Source: Phycisphaerae bacterium
GTDB taxonomy: Bacteria > Planctomycetota > Phycisphaerae > JAAYCJ01
Length of the DNA stretch: 5,578 bases
Assembly: GCA_012514125.1 (NCBI GenBank)
Contig: JAAZAW010000195.1
Span: 1-5,578 of the forward strand
Reading direction: 5' to 3'
Both the position numbers and the translations under genes were made by a program. The notes under the pieces are model-generated. The model made no database searches. It had not been told where the DNA came from and saw nothing but the letters and a program-made list of their open reading frames with translations. Position 1 is the first letter of the stretch, and every line of letters starts with the position of its first letter. Shown here one piece after another: positions 1-5,578 of this stretch.

Positions 1-2174
1 CGCAGGATCCCTACAAACAGCTCGAGCTGGCTGTGAAAGCTGTTTTTGATTCCTGGAACTCCAAGCGCGCCATCGACTACCGCCGCCGGGAGAACATTCC
101 TGATGACCTCGGCACGGCTGTCAACGTTCAGACGATGGTCTTCGGCAACATGGGCGACGATTCCGGTACCGGCGTTGCCTTCACACGTAACCCCGCCACC
201 GGCGAAAAAGTCTTCTACGGCGAATGGCTCGTCAACGCTCAGGGCGAGGATGTCGTTGCGGGTATCCGCACACCGGACCCGATCAACGAAGCGGGCAAGA
301 CCGAACACAGCAAAGATCGTGCCTCCCTGGAAAAGACGATGCCCAAAGTTTACAAGCAACTTGACGACATTCAGAAAAAACTCGAAAAGCATTATCACGA
401 CATGCTGGATATCGAATTCACCATCCAGCAGGGCAAGCTGTGGATGCTCCAGTGCCGCGTAGGCAAACGGACAGGCCCTGCCGCTCTGAAGATGGCTATC
501 GATATGACCAGAGAAAAACTCATCACCTCGGACCAGGCGGTCACCCGTGTCACTCCGGCCCAGCTCGATGAAGTTCTTCACCCGATTCTCGATCCCAAGG
601 CTGAAAAGAGTGCTACACCAATCGCCAAGGGTCTTCCCGCCGGTCCGGGTGGCGCCTGCGGTCAGGTGGTCTTCACCGCCGCCGATGCCGTTGAATGGAA
701 CAAGGCCGGCAAGACGGTGATTCTCGTTCGCGAAGAAACCAATCCGGAAGACGTCGAAGGGATGCGAGCTGCCGAAGGTATCCTCACCGCCCGCGGTGGA
801 ATGACCTCGCACGCGGCTCTCGTGGCTCGCGGCTGGGGCAAATGCTGTATCGTCGGCGCCGGCGAACTCCATGTGGACGTTCAGTCCAGGACCATGAAGA
901 TTGAAGGCTCCAACACCGTCATTAAAGAAGGCGATTTCCTGAGCCTCAACGGTTCCCGCGGTTACATCTATGCCGGTCAGATGGCCATGGTTAAAGCCGC
1001 TGAAGAAAACCCGGACTTCCAGAAGTTCATGGACATCTGCAACAAAGTCCGCTCCATGGGCGTGCGCACCAATGCCGACACTCCGGAAGATGCCGCCAAG
1101 GCCCGTGCGTTCGGCGCACAGGGTATCGGCCTGTATCGCACCGAGCACATGTTCTACGGCACGGGCTCCGATAAACCCCTGTTCATCCTGCGGAAGATGA
1201 TTCTTTCCGAATCGACGGAAGAACGCCAAGCCGCCCTGGGTGAGCTTTATCCGTTCATCAAGAAAGACATCAAGGCGACCCTCGAAGCCATGGCCGGCCT
1301 GCCGGTCACCATTCGTCTGCTGGACCCCCCGCTGCACGAGTTCGTTCCGCAGAGTGACGATAAACTCAAAGAACTCGCCGACGCGCTCAAGATCAGCGTT
1401 AACGAGATCAAAAAACGCGGTGAAGCCCTGCATGAAAGCAACCCGATGATGGGACATCGCGGCTGCCGACTCGGTGTGACCTATCCTGAAATCACCGAAA
1501 CCTTCGTCAAGGCGATTCTCGAATCCGCGGTCGAACTGAACAAAGCCGGCAAGAAGGTCTTCCCGGAAATCATGGTCCCGGTCGTGGCTGCCGGTGCGGA
1601 ACTCACGGATCAGGTAGAGCTTATTCAAAAAGTCGCCGGCGAAGTCCGAAAGGCGATGAACGTCAAGAAGATCAACTTCATGGTCGGTACGATGATCGAA
1701 ATTCCGCGTGCCGCCCTGACCGCCGACAAGATCGCCGAAACCGCCGACTTCTTCAGCTTCGGCACCAACGACCTGACCCAGATGGGCTTTGGTTTCAGCC
1801 GTGACGATATCGGCGGCTTTGTGCCCGATTACCTCGAAAAGAGTATTCTGCCTGCCGATCCGTTCCAGACGCTCGATCAGGAAGGTATCGGTCAGCTCAT
1901 TCAGATCGGTATCGAACGAGGCCGTTCGACCAAGCCGAACCTGAAGATCGGTATCTGCGGCGAACACGGCGGCGATCCTGCCAGTGTCGAGTTCTGCTTC
2001 AAAGCCGGGATGAACTATGTCTCCTGCTCGCCGTTCCGCGTTCCCATCGCGATTCTGGCAGCAGCGCAGGCCAAGGTCAAAGCCGACAAGGCCACCAAAG
2101 AAGCCAAACCCGCTGCTAAAAAAGCGACGAAAAAGGCTTCCGCTAAAAAGGCTGCGAAAAAGAGCAAAAAGTAA
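1..2174 (+). CDS. ppdK: Pyruvate, phosphate dikinase, 5'-truncated by window edge, with Lys-rich C-terminal tail
   Basis: Reversibly converts ATP, pyruvate and phosphate into AMP, PEP and pyrophosphate in the cytoplasm. The reading frame enters at base 3 and is open to the edge, and the residues before the in-frame GTG at 33 (QDPYKQLELA) already match the family, so that GTG is not the start. Of 723 visible residues, about 1-150 are the end of the ATP-grasp domain; D136, E138 and Q150 in LDIEFTIQQGKLWMLQ match the ATP-binding D321/E323/Q335 of the Clostridium symbiosum enzyme. The phosphohistidine domain starts near GLPAGPG (210-216) and has the catalytic H270 in GGMTSHAALVARGWG. The PEP/pyruvate barrel shows GIGLYRTE (374-381), GTNDLTQ (587-593), GICGEHGGDP (650-659) and catalytic C675 in VSCSPFRVPIA. 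By this alignment roughly 185 N-terminal residues lie outside the window. All visible catalytic residues are intact. Residues 691-723 form an unusual Lys/Ala tail. A strong terminator follows, so this is the last gene of its transcript. Confidence 0.97.
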   Translation, partial: QDPYKQLELAVKAVFDSWNSKRAIDYRRRENIPDDLGTAVNVQTMVFGNMGDDSGTGVAFTRNPATGEKVFYGEWLVNAQGEDVVAGIRTPDPINEAGKTEHSKDRASLEKTMPKVYKQLDDIQKKLEKHYHDMLDIEFTIQQGKLWMLQCRVGKRTGPAALKMAIDMTREKLITSDQAVTRVTPAQLDEVLHPILDPKAEKSATPIAKGLPAGPGGACGQVVFTAADAVEWNKAGKTVILVREETNPEDVEGMRAAEGILTARGGMTSHAALVARGWGKCCIVGAGELHVDVQSRTMKIEGSNTVIKEGDFLSLNGSRGYIYAGQMAMVKAAEENPDFQKFMDICNKVRSMGVRTNADTPEDAAKARAFGAQGIGLYRTEHMFYGTGSDKPLFILRKMILSESTEERQAALGELYPFIKKDIKATLEAMAGLPVTIRLLDPPLHEFVPQSDDKLKELADALKISVNEIKKRGEALHESNPMMGHRGCRLGVTYPEITETFVKAILESAVELNKAGKKVFPEIMVPVVAAGAELTDQVELIQKVAGEVRKAMNVKKINFMVGTMIEIPRAALTADKIAETADFFSFGTNDLTQMGFGFSRDDIGGFVPDYLEKSILPADPFQTLDQEGIGQLIQIGIERGRSTKPNLKIGICGEHGGDPASVEFCFKAGMNYVSCSPFRVPIAILAAAQAKVKADKATKEAKPAAKKATKKASAKKAAKKSKK

Positions 2175-2206
2175 GCATCCCCTGATGTTTACACGGTAAA
2201 CAACCC

Positions 2207-2245
2207 AAAGGCCGGTAAGTATTCACTTACCGGCCTTTTCTTTTT
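2207..2245 (+). terminator. Intrinsic terminator of the dikinase gene, possibly bidirectional
   Basis: A perfect 14-bp stem (AAAGGCCGGTAAGT at 2207-2220 pairing with 2225-2238) closes a 4-nt loop and is followed by a T-rich run to 2245. It starts 32 nt after the dikinase stop. The hydrolase gene converges from the right and ends at 2273, so the same hairpin could also stop its transcript. Read on the minus strand, however, the run after the stem is interrupted by G residues (TTTGGGTTGTTT), so termination should be weaker in that direction. Confidence 0.92.
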
Positions 2246-2272
2246 GCTGTAAAAAAACCATTCGCTTCCGAA

Positions 2273-3820
2273 TCAGGGATCAACCCTCGTGAAATGTCCG
2301 TCACGACCGTCAAGACCCAAGACCACGACCTCCATCTCCGCGGGTTGGTGATCTGACCCAAGACGGAAAATCACACCCGTGCCGGTCGATGTGTCTTTAT
2401 AGGTATGCTCGTTCCAGTGCGAAAGCGGCGTCGGAACCGGATTCTTTCCGTAATATATCTGCAACCCCTCACCCGCAACGGCGATTCGGACCGTACCATA
2501 AAAATCATTTTGATACTCCCCGGCGTAAACGGCCGGTTCCAAACCCGGAACCACCGGTGAAGGCGGATCGGGCAACACAATGGTCTTCTCGGATTCCGCC
2601 GCCTCAGCCGCAGCCGCCTCCGCCGCCTCGACTGAATCGGCCCACCAGTCCTTTTCGCATGTTCCTTTGACGACCAGGTCGTCCAGTGTTTTATAAAGCG
2701 ATCTCGCATAGATATTGCCCGTGGGATAGGCGTTGGTCAAAATCACCACGCCGACCTTTTCCTTCGGCATTAAATAAACCATCGCGCTGACCCCGAGATA
2801 ATCCCCGCCGTGAAACACCGCCAGATGTCCGCCGGCGGCGTTGATCATCCATCCCATCCCATACGAGAGCACCCCGCTGTCCGTCGTCGAGATTAATGTC
2901 TCAGGCGAATGAGTTTCCTGCAAGAGTTCGCGTTTGACCACCGTTCGGCCGTCGAGGTTTCCTTCGTTCAACTGCATGCGAACCCAGCGAATCATATCGC
3001 TCAACGTCGAAGACACCGCTCCGGCTCCGGGAACCAGATCGTCGCACCACGGCTCGACCACCGTCATCACCTCATCATCCAGACAATGCGGATAGGCGCG
3101 ATTCTCTTCTTTCTCGTAATCCGCCAATGTCGCCACCGAACGCGTCATTCCCAGCGGCTGAAAAATCCGCTGTGTCACCAGCGCCGGCCAGTCTTTGCCC
3201 GTCCGCCGGCTCGCCAATTCGCCCGTCAGGGCGTAGATAATATTCTGATACGCAAATGTCGTCCGAAAGCCCGTTACAGGTTTATGATATTTCATACGCG
3301 CATAAACCTCCGCCTGGTCATACCCGAACATCGGCACCAATTCATCCCCCGCGTATTTCGGTAACCCGCATCGATGCGACAAACAGTCGCGGATCGTCAA
3401 TTCATGGGTCACCCACGGATCATACATCTGAAACTCGGGCCAATATTGAACGACCTTATCGTCCCAGTCCATCAGGTCGTCCTGAACCAGCGTCGCGATA
3501 AGCGAAGAATTGAATGATTTACTCACCGACGCGATCTGAAACAGCGTATCGGCATCGACCGCCTCCGACGCTCCGGCCTTGCGAACCCCCAGACATCGCG
3601 AATAAATGACCTGATCGTTATAAACCACCCCCACCGCCGCACCGGGAACCAGGCTTTGCTGAAAATTGTGTTCCACCACCGCGTCGAATAAGGGCATGAC
3701 CTTCTTGATCGGGTCCTTCTCCTGGCCCGGAAACCAGTCCGGTAACAGCAAAATACACCCCGGAAGCACAATCAACAAACTCCCCAACAGCCACCCGATC
3801 GACTTTCCAATCCGCATCAT
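2273..3820 (-). CDS. Serine beta-lactamase-like hydrolase (beta-lactamase/esterase class C family) with C-terminal DUF3471-like domain
   Basis: A serine hydrolase of the penicillin-binding-protein/AmpC fold group. Such proteins include esterases, D-amino-acid peptidases and beta-lactamases, and the substrate cannot be told here. From the ATG at 3820 it has 515 residues. Residues 9-30 are a hydrophobic segment ending LPGCILLLPDWF, which fits a membrane anchor or an atypical lipoprotein signal at C22. The catalytic domain runs from about 36 to 385, with the nucleophile S98 and K101 in SVSK, Y191-Q192-N193 as YxN, H337-G338-G339 as the KTG equivalent, and LSHRCGLP (147-154), typical of the family. 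An Ala/Glu linker (about 397-411) and a Pro-rich stretch lead to a DUF3471-like domain (about 426-513: YAGEYQNDFYGTVRI, LSHW). ATGs at 3820 and 3817 follow GAGGAG by 4 and 7 nt, so either is likely; 3817 has the better spacing. The frame stays open to a TTG at 3883 but that start lacks a ribosome site. Monocistronic, convergent with the dikinase gene and divergent from the glycosyltransferase gene. Confidence 0.93.
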   Translation of the reverse strand: MMRIGKSIGWLLGSLLIVLPGCILLLPDWFPGQEKDPIKKVMPLFDAVVEHNFQQSLVPGAAVGVVYNDQVIYSRCLGVRKAGASEAVDADTLFQIASVSKSFNSSLIATLVQDDLMDWDDKVVQYWPEFQMYDPWVTHELTIRDCLSHRCGLPKYAGDELVPMFGYDQAEVYARMKYHKPVTGFRTTFAYQNIIYALTGELASRRTGKDWPALVTQRIFQPLGMTRSVATLADYEKEENRAYPHCLDDEVMTVVEPWCDDLVPGAGAVSSTLSDMIRWVRMQLNEGNLDGRTVVKRELLQETHSPETLISTTDSGVLSYGMGWMINAAGGHLAVFHGGDYLGVSAMVYLMPKEKVGVVILTNAYPTGNIYARSLYKTLDDLVVKGTCEKDWWADSVEAAEAAAAEAAESEKTIVLPDPPSPVVPGLEPAVYAGEYQNDFYGTVRIAVAGEGLQIYYGKNPVPTPLSHWNEHTYKDTSTGTGVIFRLGSDHQPAEMEVVVLGLDGRDGHFTRVDP

Positions 3821-3824
3821 ATCG

Positions 3825-3830
3825 CTCCTC
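3825..3830 (-). promoter_or_regulatory. Ribosome binding site deciding the hydrolase start
   Basis: On the minus strand GAGGAG is followed by CGAT and then two adjacent in-frame ATG codons (3820 and 3817). Spacing is 4 nt to the first and 7 nt to the second. The in-frame ATG at 3838 and TTG at 3883 have no comparable purine-rich sequence, so translation should begin at the ATG pair. This places the hydrophobic segment at the extreme N-terminus, as expected for an export signal or anchor. Confidence 0.8.
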
Positions 3831-4040
3831 TTGTTCATAACGAGAGTATGGAAGAATTTTCTAAACCATTCACTGTCAATCAATTAATAAAAGGATCATC
3901 GGCCACTTTTATAACCATGTTTATGTTTAACTCTTCGTTTTTTCACGCTCGATGATTTTTCAGCCCATACTCTGACCTCCGTTGACTTTTATTCAATTTA
4001 AATCAGCCGTATAAGCCGCAGGCAGGCTTAAATTTCAAAC

Positions 4041-4070
4041 TTGACGAATTTGCCGAATCAGCGGTATATT
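4041..4070 (+). promoter_or_regulatory. Sigma70-type promoter for the glycosyltransferase gene
   Basis: TTGACG (4041-4046) is separated by 18 nt from TATATT (4065-4070); each box differs from consensus at one position. The stretch TTAAATTTCAAAC immediately upstream (4028-4040) is AT-rich, as UP-like elements are. Transcription would start near 4077, giving a leader of only about 20 nt that holds the ribosome site. Promoter calling by eye is uncertain, but placement and spacing are both favourable. Confidence 0.55.
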
Positions 4071-4080
4071 GAAATGAGTC

Positions 4081-4089
4081 GGGAGGGGG
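4081..4089 (+). promoter_or_regulatory. Ribosome binding site of the glycosyltransferase gene
   Basis: The purine run GGGAGGGGG contains GGAGG (4082-4086) ten nt before the ATG at 4097, with further G residues closer in. A second in-frame ATG at 4103 is also within reach, but the first is better placed and already begins the beta-strand-like MRMLFLY. Confidence 0.7.
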
Positions 4090-4096
4090 TATCGGA

Positions 4097-5203
4097 ATGC
4101 GGATGCTTTTTTTATACAGAGGCTGGAACTCGGGCACCAATCGAGCGGTGCTTCAGGCATGGCGGCAGGGAACGCCCGATCTTGAAATCAGCGAACACAA
4201 TGTCTGCCCGCTGAACGGCACAAGCCGTCTCAAAAAACTCCAGGCTCTGCCCCAGGCCGTTCGGCGCGGGAAATTGAACGTTTTCTGGAAAGGTCGGGGA
4301 CACTTCATCGAGGCCGCCAAACGGTCGGCGTGGTGTATGAATCACATCTTCCATCAGGTCGATTCCATCCAGAAAAAAGTGCACCATGATTTTATTTTCT
4401 GCGTTGGAACCGTTACACCGATTCCCCCCAAACAGCCGCCCTGCTTTATCTATACCGATCTGGCGATTCGCTCGAATCTTTATTACCCGGATGGCCAACA
4501 TCACGTTGAGCTTTGGCAGGAATGTCTGCCTTACGAGCAGTCGACGCTCGAAAATGCCACCCTGATCTTTACCATGAGCGATCATGTCACCCGATCGCTG
4601 ATTGAACACTATCGAATTCCGGAAAAACAGATCTTACGAGTCAACGGCGGGTGTAACATCCCGGACATGGAATCGAACGACCCCGAGCGCTATCACCGGC
4701 AGAATATCCTGTTCATCGGCGTCGATTGGGAACGCAAAGGCGGCCCGGATCTTCTGACCGCGTTCCGGCACATAAAAAAACGACATCCCCGGGCAACCCT
4801 GACCCTCGTCGGTTCCTCGCCGGAAATCGATGAGCCGGGCGTCGAAGTCGTCGGAAAAGTGTCACAGGCCCAAACCGCCCGGTTTCTATCCCGGGCCACG
4901 ATTTTTTGTATGCCGAGTCTGCGGGAACCCTTCGGTATCGCTTATCTCGAAGCCATGCGCGCAGGATTGCCCGTCGTCGCGACCAATCTGGGCGCCGCAC
5001 CGGATTTTGTTCTCGAAGGACAAACAGGATTCAAAGTCGAGCCGCACGACATTGACACGCTGGCCGACCGCATCGAAACGTTGATCTGCGATCCGGATAC
5101 ATGTCGGCGCATGGGGCTTTCCGGTCGGGAACTGGTTGAATCCCAATACACCTGGCAGCGAACCCAGCAGCAAATGTGGCAGGCCATCCGGCAATACCTA
5201 TAA
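4097..5203 (+). CDS. Glycosyltransferase, GT-B fold, family 4-like (glycosyl transferases group 1)
   Basis: Predicted cytoplasmic or membrane-peripheral enzyme that moves a sugar from a nucleotide-sugar donor to an unknown acceptor, most likely during synthesis of a surface or exported glycan. The 368-residue length is normal for the family. The N-terminal acceptor half (about 1-190) is divergent; FIYTDLAIRSNLYY (117-130) and the segment LIFTMSDHVTRSLIEHY (156-172) resemble the strand and helix that lead to the interdomain linker. The donor half (about 200-345) is typical: ILFIGVDWERKGG (204-216) with R213/K214 for donor phosphate contact, LTLVGSSPEI (235-244), and the E-x7-E signature E277-E285 in EPFGIAYLEAMRAGLPVVAT. 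GLPVVATNLGAAPDFVLEGQTG (290-311, quoted only by position for the remainder) is the usual end of the donor site. There is no signal peptide or transmembrane segment. No other glycan gene lies beside it in the window, so the acceptor and pathway cannot be inferred. I see no hairpin terminator directly after the stop. Confidence 0.93.
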   Translation: MRMLFLYRGWNSGTNRAVLQAWRQGTPDLEISEHNVCPLNGTSRLKKLQALPQAVRRGKLNVFWKGRGHFIEAAKRSAWCMNHIFHQVDSIQKKVHHDFIFCVGTVTPIPPKQPPCFIYTDLAIRSNLYYPDGQHHVELWQECLPYEQSTLENATLIFTMSDHVTRSLIEHYRIPEKQILRVNGGCNIPDMESNDPERYHRQNILFIGVDWERKGGPDLLTAFRHIKKRHPRATLTLVGSSPEIDEPGVEVVGKVSQAQTARFLSRATIFCMPSLREPFGIAYLEAMRAGLPVVATNLGAAPDFVLEGQTGFKVEPHDIDTLADRIETLICDPDTCRRMGLSGRELVESQYTWQRTQQQMWQAIRQYL

Positions 5204-5222
5204 AATTTTCCACTGAGCGATA

Positions 5223-5256
5223 GAAGTTAGAAGTTGGAAGTTGGAGTTGGAAGTTG
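5223..5256. repeat. GAAGTTG heptamer tandem array
   Basis: Five tandem units starting 20 nt after the glycosyltransferase stop: GAAGTTA, GAAGTTG, GAAGTTG, GAGTTG (one A lost) and GAAGTTG. The one-base deletion in the fourth unit breaks any reading frame through the array, which argues that it is not coding. Such heptanucleotide arrays resemble the class of short tandemly repeated repetitive sequences described in filamentous cyanobacteria, although this unit is a different sequence. Confidence 0.9.
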
Positions 5257-5578
5257 AAACGATGTTATGCCTTCGCTCGCGGAGTCTGCGATTTCCGACC
5301 CAAAGCCCAAAGCCCGATCGCAGTCGCTGAACTGTGGCAGGCAACACACCTTCCGCCTAAGGAGAACTTTCTGGTCGATATTATGGATCATCCGGAGCCG
5401 AAAATCGGTCGAACACGTCAAAAATCCGGTCGAAAAAGACAAAAAATCGATCGACTTTCCCAATTTGTCGATCGTCTTTTCCATTTTGTCGATCGTCTTT
5501 TCGAAAAAGTCGATCGTCTTTTCCATTTTGTCGATCGTCTTTTCGAAAAAGTCGATCGTCTTTTCCATTTTGTCGATC
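5227..5578 (-). CDS. Possible 3' end of a heptad-repeat (coiled-coil-like) protein; may be spurious
   Basis: A minus-strand frame enters from the right edge and stays open to a TAA at 5227. Over the 21-bp array it reads alternating KMEKTID and FFEKTID heptads, then weaker KLGKSID, FLSFSTG and FLTCSTD. Hydrophobic residues at heptad positions 2 and 6 give the 4-3 spacing of a coiled coil, with E, K and D at exposed positions, and codons such as AAG, ATC and GAC fit the neighbouring genes. Against it: the last 55 or so residues look like read-through of spacer and end in a translation of the GAAGTTG array; all six frames are open in the repeat; and no start is visible (the ATG at 5568 is just one of several inside repeats). 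A competing plus-strand frame from the ATG at 5383 reads VDRLFHF/VDRLFEK heptads. The function is unknown. Confidence 0.25.
   Translation of the reverse strand, partial: IDKMEKTIDFFEKTIDKMEKTIDFFEKTIDKMEKTIDKLGKSIDFLSFSTGFLTCSTDFRLRMIHNIDQKVLLRRKVCCLPQFSDCDRALGFGSEIADSASEGITSFQLPTPTSNF
5257..5403. other. Spacer between the two repeat arrays, no convincing gene
   Basis: Contains a short tandem duplication, CCCAAAG twice plus CCC (5299-5315), again with a 7-nt period. A 7-bp inverted repeat, CTGCGAT (5286-5292) and ATCGCAG (5317-5323), flanks it with a loop of about 24 nt and no T-run, so it is not a convincing terminator. TAAGGAG at 5358-5364 looks like a ribosome site, but the nearest ATG (5383) is 18 nt away; an in-frame CTG at 5371 is at 6 nt. 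That plus-strand frame runs open through the following array to the window edge. Confidence 0.6.
5404..5578. repeat. 21-bp tandem repeat array with alternating 42-bp dimer, continuing past the right edge
   Basis: Units share GTCGATCGTCTTTT and end alternately in CCATTTT (type A) or CGAAAAA (type B). The order is A 5467-5487, B 5488-5508, A 5509-5529, B 5530-5550, A 5551-5571, then a partial unit cut by the edge. Copies of each type are identical, pointing to recent duplication of the 42-bp pair. To the left the array decays: unit 5446-5466 matches type A at 17 of 21 positions, and units 5425-5445 and 5404-5424 are a different variant that match each other at 16 of 21. There are no unique spacers, so this is not a CRISPR array. 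Confidence 0.95.

Larger units (their letters stand above)
3821..4096. other. Divergent intergenic region between hydrolase and glycosyltransferase genes
   Basis: About 276 nt without a convincing gene, visibly richer in A and T than the flanking coding DNA. It must hold start signals for both genes. Toward the glycosyltransferase there is a good promoter at 4041-4070. Toward the hydrolase I see only parts: an exact TTGACA on the minus strand at 3879-3874 with no good -10 at the right distance, and a TATAAA at 3913-3908 with no good -35. A 6-bp inverted repeat, TAAGCC (4012-4017) and GGCTTA (4025-4030), lies just upstream of the glycosyltransferase -35. I see no RNA gene, riboswitch or mobile element. 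Confidence 0.7.

Noticed and set aside
33..35. GTG at 33 as the start of the dikinase gene
   Set aside because: The frame is open to the window edge, the upstream residues match the family, and about 185 residues of the ATP-grasp domain would be missing, so the gene simply begins outside the window.
2389..3364. Long open frames on the plus strand opposite the hydrolase gene
   Set aside because: They read as Arg/Pro/His-rich low-complexity translations with no family resemblance, as expected antisense to GC-rich codons, and the minus-strand gene has all its catalytic motifs.
3821..3883. TTG at 3883 (or ATG at 3838) as the hydrolase start
   Set aside because: Neither has a ribosome binding site, whereas the ATG pair at 3820/3817 follows GAGGAG closely. 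The longer form would put about 20 polar and aromatic residues before the export or anchor segment.
3895..3956. Inverted repeat ATCATCG (3895-3901) / CGATGAT (3950-3956) in the intergenic region
   Set aside because: Seven-base arms separated by 48 nt in an AT-rich region are readily explained by chance and have no supporting context.
4112..5194. Minus-strand and alternate-frame open frames across the glycosyltransferase gene
   Set aside because: They are shadows of a complete glycosyltransferase frame with conserved donor-site motifs, and they lack recognisable domains.
5286..5323. Terminator for the glycosyltransferase gene
   Set aside because: The inverted repeat is only 7 bp with a loop of about 24 nt and no following T-run, and it lies more than 80 nt after the stop.
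5404..5578. CRISPR array
   Set aside because: The repeats are directly adjacent 21-bp units with no unique spacers and no cas gene nearby.

Overview
The window looks like ordinary chromosomal DNA from a bacterium of moderately high GC content, probably environmental and anaerobic or fermentative. It carries the C-terminal four fifths of a pyruvate phosphate dikinase, then a convergent serine beta-lactamase-like hydrolase, then a divergently placed family-4-type glycosyltransferase. The right edge is a gene-poor stretch full of short tandem repeats. The taxon cannot be fixed from this sequence. A lysine/alanine-rich tail on a housekeeping enzyme, monocistronic genes and heptamer-rich spacers would fit Planctomycetota or a similar group, but that is only an impression.

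Layout. 1-2174 (+): pyruvate phosphate dikinase, cut by the left edge, ending in an unusual 33-residue Lys/Ala tail. 2207-2245: a strong intrinsic terminator lying between the convergent dikinase and hydrolase genes. 2273-3820 (-): membrane-anchored or exported hydrolase of the beta-lactamase/esterase class, with SxxK, YxN and HGG motifs and a C-terminal DUF3471-like domain. 3821-4096: AT-richer divergent intergenic region holding a good sigma70-type promoter for the glycosyltransferase and a clear ribosome binding site for each flanking gene. 4097-5203 (+): GT-B glycosyltransferase. 5204-5578: repeats only. These are a GAAGTTG heptamer array, a short CCCAAAG duplication, and a 21-bp array arranged as an alternating 42-bp dimer that runs off the right edge.

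The three clear genes do not form an operon and show no shared pathway. The dikinase belongs to central carbon metabolism (pyruvate/PEP interconversion), the hydrolase acts at or outside the cytoplasmic membrane, and the glycosyltransferase probably builds a cell-surface or secreted glycan.

The least ordinary part is the right end. Every tandem repeat there has a period that is a multiple of seven nucleotides. The 21-bp array is stop-free in all six frames and on the minus strand would encode a coiled-coil-like heptad (KMEKTID / FFEKTID). Whether this is the end of a repeat protein entering from the right or a non-coding satellite cannot be settled inside the window. I see no convincing new defence, mobile or RNA system.
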